NCBI RefSeq assembly: GCF_003287405.1
Contig: NZ_PRLD01000014.1
Location: 1-64,000, forward strand
Length of the DNA stretch: 64,000 nucleotides
Source: Faecalibacterium prausnitzii
GTDB lineage: Bacteria > Bacillota > Clostridia > Oscillospirales > Ruminococcaceae
Reading direction: 5' to 3'
This document shows positions 32,576 to 41,134 of the stretch, piece after piece. Each line of letters starts with the position of its first letter. Position 1 is the stretch's first letter. The translations under genes and the position numbers were made by a program. The notes under the pieces are model-generated. The model ran no database searches and was not told where the DNA came from. It saw only the letters and a program-made list of their open reading frames with translations.

Positions 32576-34375
32576 ATGAGTATGAACACAGTTCCCGAGC
32601 GTCTGGCCGCGCTGCGTGCCGCTATGAAGGCAAACGGCGTGGACGTCTATCTGATCCCGGTGGGCGACCCGCATTCCAGCGAGTATCTGCCCGACCACTA
32701 CACCTCCCTGACCTACTTTTCCGGCTTCCACGGTGAGAACTCCAACTTTGTGGTCACTATGACCGAGAGCGCCGTCTGGGCAGACGGCCGGTACTTTGTG
32801 CAGGCAGAGAAAGAGATCGCCGGCACCGAGATCCAGCTGATGCGCATGGGCGAGCCGGGCGTGCCCACCGCCGAGGAATACTGCGGCAAGGTGCTGCCCG
32901 AGGGCGGCACGCTGGGTCTGTGCGGTCTGACCGCCAACTGTGCGCTGGTCAACAACCTGAAAAAAGAGCTGGAGCCCAAGCACGGCAGCATCAAGACCCT
33001 GTTCCTGGAGGACGAGCTGTGGGTGGAGGGACGCCCTGCCCGCCCGGCTACCCCGGCATGGATCTTACCCAAGGAGTACGCAGGCTTCTCCCCGGCAGAA
33101 AAGCTGGAGCAGCTGCGCGCAAAGCTGAAGGAGCAGGGCTGCACCGCCCAGCTGGTTGGCAAGCTGGATAATCTGGCTTGGCTTTTGAACCTGCGCGCCA
33201 TGGATATCGAGTGCACCCCCTACGCCATGGCCTACTGCTATGTTACCCCCAGCCGTGCCGTGCTGTTCATCAATCAGGCACGGGTCACCCCGGAGGCAAA
33301 GGCAGAGCTGGAAGCCAACGGCGTGACGCTGGCCGACTACGACAGCATTCTGGACGTGATGGCCGCCGAGACCGAGCCGCAGACTGTGCTGGCCGAGAGC
33401 GCTACTGTGAACTACGCCGTGTATCAGGTGTTGGAAAACAACCCCGCCCTGACCGTGAAGGACGCCGCCGACCCCCTGCTTGCCATGAAGGGCGTGAAGA
33501 ACGAGGTGGAGCTGGCGCACCTGCGCGAGTCCCATCTGCGGGACGCCGTGGCCATGGTGCGGTTCCAGATCGAGCTGGAGAACCGTCTGGCTTCCGGCGA
33601 ACAGCTGACCGAGCTGACCGTGGACGAGATCTTGCACAAGTACCGCAGCGCGGATGACAAGTTCCTTGTGGAAAGCTTTGGTACCATTGCAGCCTACGGC
33701 GGCAACGCAGCCATGATGCACTACCACGCCACCCCGGAGGATCACGCCGTCTTGCAGCGCAAGGGCTTTTTGCTGGTGGACAGCGGTGCTACCTACATGG
33801 ACGGCACCACCGACATCACCCGCACTTACCCGCTGGGCGAGCTGACCGAGGACGAGCGGCTGTTCTATACTTGGACGCTGCAGTGCCACATCGACATCGC
33901 CAAGGCCGTCTGGCTGGATTACTGCGACTGCCATATGCTGGACACCATCGCCCGCGAGCCGCTGTGGCGTCACCTCATCAACTACCGCTGCGGCACCGGC
34001 CACAGCGTCAGCTTTGTGGGCAACGTCCATGAGGGCCCCCACGCTTTGAACGGCCGCAACACCACCCTGATGCGCCCGGGCATGATCGTCACCGACGAGC
34101 CCGGCGTGTACGAAGCCGGCGAGGTGGGCATCCGCATCGAGAACGAGATCGAGTGCTACCACAAGGCCGACAACCAGTACGGCACCTTCCTTGCCTTCCG
34201 TCCTATCACCTTTGTGCCCATTGCTACCTCTCCCATCGTGCCCGGCGTGCTGGACAAGGAGCAGATCGCTTGGCTGAACGACTACCACCGCAAGGTGTTC
34301 GAGCAGCTGGCACCCCGCCTGACCGAGGACGAGCGCGCATGGCTGGCCGAGAAGTGCGCCGCCATCGGCTGCTGA
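32576..34375 (+). CDS. Xaa-Pro aminopeptidase P family (M24B)
   Basis: A 599-residue cytoplasmic metallopeptidase that removes N-terminal residues before proline. It has the long three-domain form: two creatinase-like N-terminal domains (about 1-310) and a pita-bread catalytic domain. Dinuclear metal ligands are visible as Asp in VDSGATYMDG and DGTTDITRTYPLG, His in GTGHSVSFVGNVHEGPH, Glu in VTDEPGVYE and Glu in RIENEIE. The length matches eukaryote-like and Clostridia APP1 enzymes. The ATG follows AAGAGGGCTTTTGTT. It is monocistronic with a clear terminator. Confidence 0.94.
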   Translation: MSMNTVPERLAALRAAMKANGVDVYLIPVGDPHSSEYLPDHYTSLTYFSGFHGENSNFVVTMTESAVWADGRYFVQAEKEIAGTEIQLMRMGEPGVPTAEEYCGKVLPEGGTLGLCGLTANCALVNNLKKELEPKHGSIKTLFLEDELWVEGRPARPATPAWILPKEYAGFSPAEKLEQLRAKLKEQGCTAQLVGKLDNLAWLLNLRAMDIECTPYAMAYCYVTPSRAVLFINQARVTPEAKAELEANGVTLADYDSILDVMAAETEPQTVLAESATVNYAVYQVLENNPALTVKDAADPLLAMKGVKNEVELAHLRESHLRDAVAMVRFQIELENRLASGEQLTELTVDEILHKYRSADDKFLVESFGTIAAYGGNAAMMHYHATPEDHAVLQRKGFLLVDSGATYMDGTTDITRTYPLGELTEDERLFYTWTLQCHIDIAKAVWLDYCDCHMLDTIAREPLWRHLINYRCGTGHSVSFVGNVHEGPHALNGRNTTLMRPGMIVTDEPGVYEAGEVGIRIENEIECYHKADNQYGTFLAFRPITFVPIATSPIVPGVLDKEQIAWLNDYHRKVFEQLAPRLTEDERAWLAEKCAAIGC

Positions 34376-34424
34376 AAGCAGCTGCCGCTTGTGCGTTGAA
34401 GTGTAAACTGCTATAAAAAATCCG

Positions 34425-34468
34425 AACGGTCTGAATCCTATATGGCACAGGGTTCAGACCGTTTTTTT
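34425..34468 (+). terminator. Intrinsic terminator after the aminopeptidase
   Basis: AACGGTCTGAATCC pairs with GGTTCAGACCGTT across a 12-base loop, then TTTTTT. Confidence 0.88.
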
Positions 34469-34498
34469 GTAAAATATCTCTTTACGGCAAAACGTTCC

Positions 34499-34527
34499 TT
34501 GACATTATCGGTTTTATCCGATAAAAT
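34499..34527 (+). promoter_or_regulatory. Promoter of the toxin-antitoxin pair with embedded operator
   Basis: TTGACA (34499-34504), a 17-base spacer and TAAAAT (34522-34527). The spacer carries a perfect 7-bp inverted repeat TTATCGG (34505-34511) and CCGATAA (34518-34524), the expected place for an antitoxin operator. Confidence 0.82.
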
Positions 34528-34560
34528 ATAGATAGAAAGATTCGGTGTGAGGATGTAAAA

Positions 34561-34920
34561 ATGCGGGGATATGATGTTGACTTCTTCATAAGGGAGAATG
34601 GCGATTGCCCAGTAAAAGAGTTTTTGCTCTCCCTTGACAAAAAGATGCGGGCAAAGCTTTTGGTGGAACTCGACCTGCTGGAAGAAAACGGTCCCCAGCC
34701 CAGAGAGCCCTATTCAAAGCATCTTGAGGACGGGATCTTTGAGCTCCGGGCAAAGCAGGGGTCGGACATCACGCGCGTGCTGTACTTCTTTTTTGTAGGA
34801 AAGAAAATCGTCCTTACAAACGGATTCACAAAGAAAACCCAGAAAACACCCCGCGCTGAGATAGCGACCGCGAAAAAATACCGTGCGGAATACATAGAGC
34901 GAAAGGAGAGTCTCTCATGA
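34561..34920 (+). CDS. HigB/RelE-superfamily toxin (phage Gp49-like)
   Basis: A 119-residue basic protein of the RelE/HigB (Gp49-like) toxin family: CPVKEFLLSLDKKMRAKLLVELDLLEENG near residues 15-45, followed by KHLEDGIFELRAKQGSDITRVLYFF (54-79) and GFTKKTQKTPRAEIATAKKY, the usual catalytic and C-terminal basic segment. It is expected to cleave mRNA on the ribosome. The ATG follows GAGGATGTAAAA; the stop overlaps the antitoxin start by 4 bases (ATGA). Toxin-first order is typical of HigBA. Confidence 0.9.
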   Translation: MRGYDVDFFIRENGDCPVKEFLLSLDKKMRAKLLVELDLLEENGPQPREPYSKHLEDGIFELRAKQGSDITRVLYFFFVGKKIVLTNGFTKKTQKTPRAEIATAKKYRAEYIERKESLS

Positions 34921-35207
34921 GTGATTTTAGAAAATTCCTTGATGAACAGCTTGAGGACCCGGAGTTCAAGGCTGAATGGGACGCTTTGCAGCCGGAACGC
35001 GCACTGGTTCAGGCCATGATCGATGCACGCAAACGCACCGGCATGACGCAGCAGCAGCTGGCAGAAAAAACCGGCATCTCTCAATCCGACATCAGCAAAT
35101 TCGAAACAGGCGGCGGCAACCCTTCCATCAAGACCTTGCAGCGTCTGGCGGCAGGCATGGGAATGATCCTTCAGGTTGAGTTCAAGCCTGTCACAAGCGC
35201 CCACTGA
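34917..35207 (+). CDS. HigA-type antitoxin (XRE family)
   Basis: A 96-residue protein with an N-terminal toxin-neutralising segment (SDFRKFLDEQLEDPEFKAEW) and a Cro/C1-type helix-turn-helix (MTQQQLAEKTGISQSDISKF, residues about 42-61) followed by GGGNPSIKTLQRLAAGMG. It pairs with the upstream toxin, with overlapping codons, and probably represses the operon through the inverted repeat at 34505-34524. Confidence 0.92.
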   Translation: MSDFRKFLDEQLEDPEFKAEWDALQPERALVQAMIDARKRTGMTQQQLAEKTGISQSDISKFETGGGNPSIKTLQRLAAGMGMILQVEFKPVTSAH

Positions 35208-35288
35208 GCTGCGGACACGTTTCCGTTTTGACAGACATTGTTTTTGAAAATTGCGGTAGATCGTCTACCCTGCAAAGGAAACCAAACC

Positions 35289-36008
35289 ATGATCTTTCAC
35301 ATTGCGATATGCAGTCCGGACGGGGCGCTGCGCAGCCGGCTGGAGCACCAGTGCATGGAGTTCTTCGCCCGGCGGGAGGACGCCTGCATCGTGGAGCAGC
35401 TGCAAAGCCCGGATGCGCTTTTGCAGCAGGATGCCGCCGGGCTGCGGTACGAGCTGTACCTCATTGAGCTTGCGGCGGTAGCCCGGCCCGAAGGGCTTGC
35501 GGCGGCGGCAGAGCTGCGCCGCCGGGGCCGCCGCGCTCCGCTGGCCTTTGTGGCGCGCACCCCGGCCCACGCATACAGCGCCTACCGGGTGGACGCCATG
35601 CAGTATCTGCTGCAGCCGGTGCACCAGACGGAGGTCTCTGCCCTGCTCAAGCGGGCGGTGGAGCCGGAATACGGCCCCACACTTACCGTGACCACCGCAG
35701 ACGGCGTGCGGGCGCTGGCCTATGCCGAGCTTGAATATCTGGAGTGCACCCACCATATCGTGCACTTCCACCTGACCACCGGAGAGGATGTGGCTTCCCT
35801 CTCGCTGCGGGTGCCCTTTTCCGCCGTGGCGCAGCCGCTATTGGCAGACGGACGCTTTGTGCAGCCGCACCGCTCCTATGTGGTCAATCTGGAAGCAGTG
35901 CAGCTGCTTTCCCCCGGCGAGGTACGGATGCGCAGCGGGGCACGCATTCCCATCCCCCGCGGACGGGAAACCGCCGTCCGGGAAGCCTTCTGCGCCCGGT
36001 TGGGATAA
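35289..36008 (+). CDS. LytTR-family regulator with degenerate receiver domain
   Basis: A 239-residue protein with a receiver-like N-terminal domain (1-125) and a C-terminal LytTR DNA-binding domain (about 135-235; LECTHHIVHFHL, PHRSYVVNLEAV). The phospho-acceptor position reads YLIEL, with Glu 60 where Asp is expected, and the early acidic pair is reduced to one Asp. Phosphorylation is therefore doubtful. No histidine kinase is adjacent. The start at 35289 follows AAAGGAAACCAAACC; the longer frame from 35238 has no ribosome site. Confidence 0.85.
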   Translation: MIFHIAICSPDGALRSRLEHQCMEFFARREDACIVEQLQSPDALLQQDAAGLRYELYLIELAAVARPEGLAAAAELRRRGRRAPLAFVARTPAHAYSAYRVDAMQYLLQPVHQTEVSALLKRAVEPEYGPTLTVTTADGVRALAYAELEYLECTHHIVHFHLTTGEDVASLSLRVPFSAVAQPLLADGRFVQPHRSYVVNLEAVQLLSPGEVRMRSGARIPIPRGRETAVREAFCARLG

Positions 36009-36013
36009 AAGCA

Positions 36014-36050
36014 AAAGCCGCTGCACAGCGTTTGTGCGGCGGCTTTTTTG
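36014..36050 (+). terminator. Intrinsic terminator after the LytTR gene
   Basis: AAAGCCGC...TGCACA pairs with TGTGCGGCGGCTTT, followed by TTTT. Confidence 0.85.
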
Positions 36051-36135
36051 CTTGACGATATAATTGCCTTTTCACGGGAAAGGCCGTAAAGGCAAACGGC
36101 ATTTGCGGGTTCAAAGCGTCCCGGCTGTAAATGGC

Positions 36136-37158
36136 TTATTCTGTCTTATCCCGGGGCTTTTTGCGGCGGGCGTGCTTTTTGGGCTTTCGCCGGGGCTTTT
36201 TGCGGGAGGGCTCGGGCTGGACGGAAGCATCGTTCAGGCGGGACACGGCATCCAGCAAAGCGCCCTGCAGGCTGTCCGAGGGCACACCGCTTTCCGAAAA
36301 GGCGAACAGGAATTTGTAGATCTGGGGCTGCAGCTCCTCGTACAGTCCAAGGCGGGTGTACACCTCCTTGAACAGCTGAAAGACCTGCGTTTTGTTCTCC
36401 ACGATCCCGCGCAGGTCGATCTGGGTGTGGCAGATGCTTTTGGGGTTCTGGATATAGTGATACCCGGCATCGGGGATGGAAACGAACACCTCCGCGTGTT
36501 CGAGATACCCCATGTTGAAGAGCAGATCCTCTGCCCAATGGACATCGGGCGCAAAGCCAAGCTGGTTTTCCGCGATGATCTCCCGGCGGTAGAGTTTGTT
36601 CCACAGCACGCCGTAGTAAAAGGAGGCGGGCTGCTGCATCAGGCGGCGGGCGTAGTCCTCCCGGCTGTAAACGCCCTGCGGCAGAAAGCCGTACTTGTGC
36701 ACCTCGGTCTTGGGCGCTTCCGGCTCGATGCCCAGCGATTCCTGCAATGTTTCCAGCGCGTGCCCGGTCTTGCTGGAGTTGGAGGGGATCACCATCCAGT
36801 ACGGGGCGATCACTAGATCCGCGCTGTGCTGCAAGGCGGCCTGCACAAGGTTCTGGGTGTAATCGGGGTCCAGAACATCATCGCTATCCGCAAACTGGAT
36901 ATAGTCGCCCTGCGCAAGGGCAAGCCCGGCGTTCCGCGTGCGGGAAACGCCCTCGTTCTCCTTATCCACCACCACGAGACGGGGATCCTTTGCCCGGAAC
37001 TGCTCGCAGATGGCAAGGCTGTCGTCCGTAGAGCCATCATTCAACACGATGATCTCCAGCTCCTGATAGGTCTGGCTGCAGATGCTTTCCAGACAGCGGG
37101 AAAGCCCCTTCTGGGCGTTGTACACGGGCACGATGATGCTGACGAGCGGATTCGTCAT
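36136..37158 (-). CDS. Family 2 glycosyltransferase with a basic C-terminal tail
   Basis: 340 residues. The GT-A fold appears at the N-terminus: VSIIVPVYNAQKGLSRCLES (residues 6-25), LNDGSTDDS near 39 and the metal-binding FADSDD near 90. The acceptor region follows (LYRREII, ENQLGF). It ends with about 20 residues dominated by Lys/Arg (RKKPRRKPKKHARRKK), which could bind membranes or acidic polymers. It is probably cytoplasmic and involved in surface glycan synthesis, but no glycan cluster surrounds it. The start at 37158 follows AAAGGAGGCCCTGTC; upstream residues are rejected. Confidence 0.88.
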   Translation of the reverse strand: MTNPLVSIIVPVYNAQKGLSRCLESICSQTYQELEIIVLNDGSTDDSLAICEQFRAKDPRLVVVDKENEGVSRTRNAGLALAQGDYIQFADSDDVLDPDYTQNLVQAALQHSADLVIAPYWMVIPSNSSKTGHALETLQESLGIEPEAPKTEVHKYGFLPQGVYSREDYARRLMQQPASFYYGVLWNKLYRREIIAENQLGFAPDVHWAEDLLFNMGYLEHAEVFVSIPDAGYHYIQNPKSICHTQIDLRGIVENKTQVFQLFKEVYTRLGLYEELQPQIYKFLFAFSESGVPSDSLQGALLDAVSRLNDASVQPEPSRKKPRRKPKKHARRKKPRDKTE

Positions 37159-37250
37159 GACAGGGCCTCCTTTTTCACGACAGGATTTGAGTATTATTAT
37201 TATCATACTCCTGCGCCGCCCGGATTACAAGAGCGCTGCGCTGGGAAATA

Positions 37251-37901
37251 TTACACCTGCGCCCAGTCCAGCGCGGTCCAGTCCGGCAGGAACTGGTCGC
37301 ATACCCGGCGCAGGGCGGGGGCATCGGCAGCGCTGGTGGTGTCCTGAATGCCTACCAGATAGAAGCCGGCATCGTGGGCAGTCTGGGCGGCGTAAATGGC
37401 GTCCTCGCACACGGCGCACCCGGCAGGGCTTGTGCCGCCAAGGCGGTGCAGCGCCTCCATAAAGGGGGCGGGGCTGCTCTTGCTCATCGCGCCCCGTGCT
37501 TCGATGTAAAAATCAAAGTATTCGTCGATGCCAAGGCGGGTCAGCACGGCGCGGCACTGGCTGCTCCATGTGTTGGAGCAAATGCACATCCGCGCGCCCT
37601 CGGCCCGCAGCCGGGCAAGGGTGTCCCGCACGCCGGGCTTCAGTTCCACCTTCTCGTACAGCTGGGCGATCACCTCGCGCATTACGTCCAGATAGCCGTT
37701 CCTGTCCAGCGGCAGCGCATATTCCCGGATGAGGTACTGTGCGCCGTCCTCCATGCCCATGGTCAGCAAGGTCTCGTGCAGGTCTGCCTTCGGGGTGCGG
37801 CCAAAGCGCGCCAGCAGCGCCTCCGGGGCACCCTCCCATACTACCACCATGCTGTCGGTCAGGGTGCCGTCCATATCAAAGATCCATTGTTTGCAGTGCA
37901 T
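37251..37901 (-). CDS. HAD-superfamily phosphatase/phosphoglucomutase-like hydrolase
   Basis: A 216-residue HAD subfamily IA enzyme: motif I FDMDGTLTDS (residues 8-17) with the nucleophile Asp, an alpha-helical cap (about 20-85), motif II CSNTW near 107, Lys in MSKSSPAPF near 139, and motif IV CEDAIYAAQT near 163. This is the layout of sugar-phosphate phosphatases and beta-phosphoglucomutases. The substrate is unknown. It lies upstream of the glycosyltransferase on the same strand (92-base gap with a GAGTAT...ATACTC hairpin). Confidence 0.88.
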   Translation of the reverse strand: MHCKQWIFDMDGTLTDSMVVVWEGAPEALLARFGRTPKADLHETLLTMGMEDGAQYLIREYALPLDRNGYLDVMREVIAQLYEKVELKPGVRDTLARLRAEGARMCICSNTWSSQCRAVLTRLGIDEYFDFYIEARGAMSKSSPAPFMEALHRLGGTSPAGCAVCEDAIYAAQTAHDAGFYLVGIQDTTSAADAPALRRVCDQFLPDWTALDWAQV

Positions 37902-38081
37902 ACTTTCCTCCTGTTGTGCGCCCCTCCGGGCCGCAGTGATACACGTCTCTGGCTAGTATAGCACGAAACTTTCACAGGAAAAAGGCATGATCTCCGAAAA
38001 ATCGGGAGAATTTTACCTGAAAGTATGGTATAATTATGACAATTTTAGAAAATACCGGGAACGTGCACGGGAGGGTTTGAT

Positions 38082-39263
38082 ATGGAACGCAGAGATCCCA
38101 CGCAAAAGGCGCTGGTGCTGGCAGGCGGCGGCGCGCGCGGCAGCTATCAGGTGGGCGTCTGGCGGGCTTTGATGGAGCTGGACTGGCACCCGCAGATCAT
38201 CACCGGCACCAGCGTGGGCGGGCTGAACGGTGCCATGTTCGTGCTGGACCGTTACGAGACTGCCCGGGATATGTGGCTGACCATCCGCAGCCGGGATGTG
38301 ATGGAGCTGCCGGAGGAAAACGCCGACCTTTCCGCCCTGCACCAGTTTCTGCGCCGGGTGGTAAAGGAAGGCGGCATGGACGTGACCCCGCTGGAGGAGA
38401 TCGTGGAGCGGGTGCTGGACGAGGACGCGCTGCGGGCAGCGCCTATCCGGTTCGGCATCGTGACGGTGGAGCAGCGCGGGCTGCGCCCCCGGGAACTGAC
38501 GCTGGAGGATATCCCCGCCGGGCAGGTGCGGGACTACCTGATGGCTTCGGCGGCCTGCTTCCCCGCCCTGCGGGCGCGGCAGATCGACGGGGTAAAGTTT
38601 CTGGACGGCGGGTACAGCGATAATATGCCCACCGGCCTTGCCAAGACCATGGGTGCAGAGGAGCTGGTCTGTGTGGACCTTGAGGGCGTGGGCATCACCC
38701 GCCCCAACCTGACCGGCCTGCCCACCACCATGATCCGCAGCTACTGGGAACTGGGCGATATCCTCCACTTCGACCCCGACACCGCCAAGCGCAACATGGA
38801 GCTGGGTTATTACGACACCCTGCGCGCCTTTGGCCGCATCCGGGGCTGTGCCTACGCGGTGGACAGCGGTGCGGACAGCAGCGCCGATGCCGAAGCCTTC
38901 CGTGCCGCCTTTGACGCGGTGCAGAAGGAGGTGCGGGAGAAGTACCCCGTCACCCTGACCGCAGATGCCGCTTTGCTGCTGGCACGGATGAAGGACGCCC
39001 AGCTTGCCCCGCTGGAAGCCGCCGCCGAGGATGCCGGGGTGGACCCCACCCATTTTTATACCACCCGGACGCTGGCCCAGGCGTTTCTGGCGGCGTGCGA
39101 CAAAGACCGCATGGAAAGCTTTGCCCCGCTGTTTACGGGCAGCAGCACCGCCGGGCAGGCAGCGCTGGCCGCGTTGCTGCCCAATACATTCTTACAGGCG
39201 CTGGTGTGGCGCACTTTGACCGCATCGGCTTTGCCGGAGGTGACAGAAGATGAAGGTTTATAA
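38082..39263 (+). CDS. Patatin-like phospholipase/acylhydrolase
   Basis: 393 residues. The catalytic Ser/Asp dyad is intact: oxyanion loop AGGGARGSYQ (residues 14-23), nucleophile GTSVGG near 43-48, and the Asp motif LDGGYSDN near 173. No signal peptide is seen, so it is probably cytoplasmic. Patatin proteins hydrolyse lipid acyl chains; the substrate is unknown. The ATG follows GGGAGGGTTTGAT. It overlaps the Enzyme I gene by 14 bases, so both are expressed together, which is unusual for PTS genes. Confidence 0.92.
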   Translation: MERRDPTQKALVLAGGGARGSYQVGVWRALMELDWHPQIITGTSVGGLNGAMFVLDRYETARDMWLTIRSRDVMELPEENADLSALHQFLRRVVKEGGMDVTPLEEIVERVLDEDALRAAPIRFGIVTVEQRGLRPRELTLEDIPAGQVRDYLMASAACFPALRARQIDGVKFLDGGYSDNMPTGLAKTMGAEELVCVDLEGVGITRPNLTGLPTTMIRSYWELGDILHFDPDTAKRNMELGYYDTLRAFGRIRGCAYAVDSGADSSADAEAFRAAFDAVQKEVREKYPVTLTADAALLLARMKDAQLAPLEAAAEDAGVDPTHFYTTRTLAQAFLAACDKDRMESFAPLFTGSSTAGQAALAALLPNTFLQALVWRTLTASALPEVTEDEGL

Positions 39264-40881
39264 AGGCGTATCCGCATCCCCCGGGTTGGTGCTGGGACAG
39301 GTGAGCCGGCTGGAACATCATGTGGAGACCTTCAGCCACGGGCCTTTCAACCCGGAGCGGGAGCTGCGGCTGCTGGCAAACGCCGTGCACACGGCGCAGA
39401 ATGAGCTGGACTCCATGGCGGAGCGCGCCGCCCCCACCGAGCAGGCCATCTTTTTGTTCCAGAGCATGATGCTGGACGATGAGGGCATGATGAACGAGGT
39501 GCGTTTTTGCATCAATGCGGGCATCAGCGCTTCGGCGGCGATGCATCAGGTGGGGCAGCGCTACGCCGACCAGCTTGCCAACATGAAGGATAACCCCTAT
39601 ATGCAGCTGCGCAGCGTGGATATTCTGGACGCCACCCGCCGGGTGATCAACATCCTGACCAACCGCCCCCGGGTGTGGCTGGCGCTGGATCATCCGGTGA
39701 TCCTTGCCGCCGACCGGCTGATGCCCACCGACCTGTTCAGCGTGCCCTCCGGCATGATCCTGGGCGTCATCACCGCAGAGGGCAGCGGCCAGAGCCATGC
39801 CGCCATCATTGCCCGGGCAATGAACATCCCGGGTATCGTGCAGGTGGGCAAGGATTTTCTGGACGACTGCGACGGCCGCACCGTCATTCTGGACGCAACC
39901 AACGGCAACTGCATCCTCGACCCGGATGCCGTCGCCCGCCAGCAGGCAGAAGCCAGCATCTGCCAGCTCCAACGCGAGGACGCGGAGATGAAGCAGCTGC
40001 ACAGCCTGCCGGACGAAACGCGGGACGGCGAACCCTTTGAGCTGCTGGCCAACTGCTTTGGCCCGGAGGATATCGACACCGCCATGCAGTCTGGTGCCAA
40101 GGGCGTTGGGCTGCTGCGCAGCGGCTACATGATGCTGCCCGGGCGCATTCTGGACGAGCAGGAGCAGTATTTCTTCTACTGCTCCTGTCTGGCAGCCGCA
40201 AACGGCTGTCCGGTGACCGTGCGCACCTTCGACTTTGGCTCCGACCGCACCGTGGCGGATGCCAATCAGGGGCCGCAGTCCTCCAAACTCGGTCTGCGCG
40301 GCATCCGCAACAGCCTGCGCCAGCCCCAGCAGTTCCAGACCCAGATCTGCGCTTTGCTGCGCGCAGCCGCGCGCGGCCCGCTGCGGGTGATGTTCCCCAT
40401 GGTGACCGAGGTGGAGGACTGGGACGCCGCCATGAGCATTGTGGAGCACTGCCGCCAGAGCCTGCGGGAGCGGGGCGTGCCCTTTAACGAGAATACCCAG
40501 TTCGGCGTGATGCTGAGCATCCCCGCCGCCTGCCTGACCGTGGAGGACTTTATAGCCCACGGCTGCGATTTTCTGGTCATCGGCACCAACGACCTGACCC
40601 AGTACACCCACGCCGCCGACCGGGAGCTTGCCAGCGCAGAGCACTACTACCGCCCCGCCAGCCCTGCCATGAAAAAGCTGATCACCATGGTGATGGATGC
40701 CGCGGGTGCGCACCACGTCCCGGTGACCATCTGCGGCCTTGCCGTGGGCAACCCCGCCAACACGGCGCAGTACCTGCACCTTGGTCTGCGCAGCTTCTCG
40801 GTAAGCCCCCAGAACCTGCTCAAGGTAAAGCAAGCCCTGCTGGACACCGATGCCCACCCGGACGCAGGGGAAAAGGACTGA
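39250..40881 (+). CDS. ptsI: PTS Enzyme I-like phosphotransferase, divergent
   Basis: 543 residues, usual length about 570. The active-site His is present (GSGQSHAAIIAR, His 183) as is the phosphorylatable linker region. The PEP-binding barrel (about 270-540) retains GLLRS, GTNDLTQY with Asp 448 and Cys 495 (TICG). However, the residue equivalent to E. coli Glu431, a Mg2+ ligand, is Ser 423 (GVMLSIPAA), and CGE is CGL. It may be a reduced-activity paralogue rather than the main Enzyme I. HPr is not adjacent. It is translationally coupled to a patatin gene. Confidence 0.85.
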   Translation: MKVYKGVSASPGLVLGQVSRLEHHVETFSHGPFNPERELRLLANAVHTAQNELDSMAERAAPTEQAIFLFQSMMLDDEGMMNEVRFCINAGISASAAMHQVGQRYADQLANMKDNPYMQLRSVDILDATRRVINILTNRPRVWLALDHPVILAADRLMPTDLFSVPSGMILGVITAEGSGQSHAAIIARAMNIPGIVQVGKDFLDDCDGRTVILDATNGNCILDPDAVARQQAEASICQLQREDAEMKQLHSLPDETRDGEPFELLANCFGPEDIDTAMQSGAKGVGLLRSGYMMLPGRILDEQEQYFFYCSCLAAANGCPVTVRTFDFGSDRTVADANQGPQSSKLGLRGIRNSLRQPQQFQTQICALLRAAARGPLRVMFPMVTEVEDWDAAMSIVEHCRQSLRERGVPFNENTQFGVMLSIPAACLTVEDFIAHGCDFLVIGTNDLTQYTHAADRELASAEHYYRPASPAMKKLITMVMDAAGAHHVPVTICGLAVGNPANTAQYLHLGLRSFSVSPQNLLKVKQALLDTDAHPDAGEKD

Positions 40882-40919
40882 GGGCGCTTTACAAAGCGTA
40901 ATATAATGCAAAATAATAA

Positions 40920-40956
40920 GAGGCTGTTGCACAAACCTTTGTGCAGCAGTCTCTTT
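40920..40956 (+). terminator. Hairpin after the Enzyme I gene
   Basis: GAGGCTGTTGCACA (40920-40933) pairs with TGTGCAGCAGTCTC (40940-40953), then TTT. The T-run is short, so efficiency is uncertain. Confidence 0.6.
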
Positions 40957-40978
40957 GGCGTTGTGTTTTTAACTTTAG

Positions 40979-41118
40979 CGGGCTCGCCCTCTCAGGCGCT
41001 AACGCGCCAGCTCTCCCAAAGGGAGAGCCTTTGGCAGTCCACGCAAACTTCACCTCTTTGCCAAGGCCTCTCCCCTTGGGAGAGGTGTCACCGTAGGTGA
41101 CGGAGAGGGCGAGGACGC
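40979..41118. repeat. Dispersed palindromic repeat, copy 8
   Basis: Starts GCGGGCTCGCCCTCTC and ends GAGAGGGCGAGGACGC, with inner CTCTCCCAAAGGGAGAG and CTCTCCCCTTGGGAGAG. It fills the gap before rsmE. Confidence 0.75.
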
Positions 41119-41134
41119 TGACCGCGTGCAGCAA

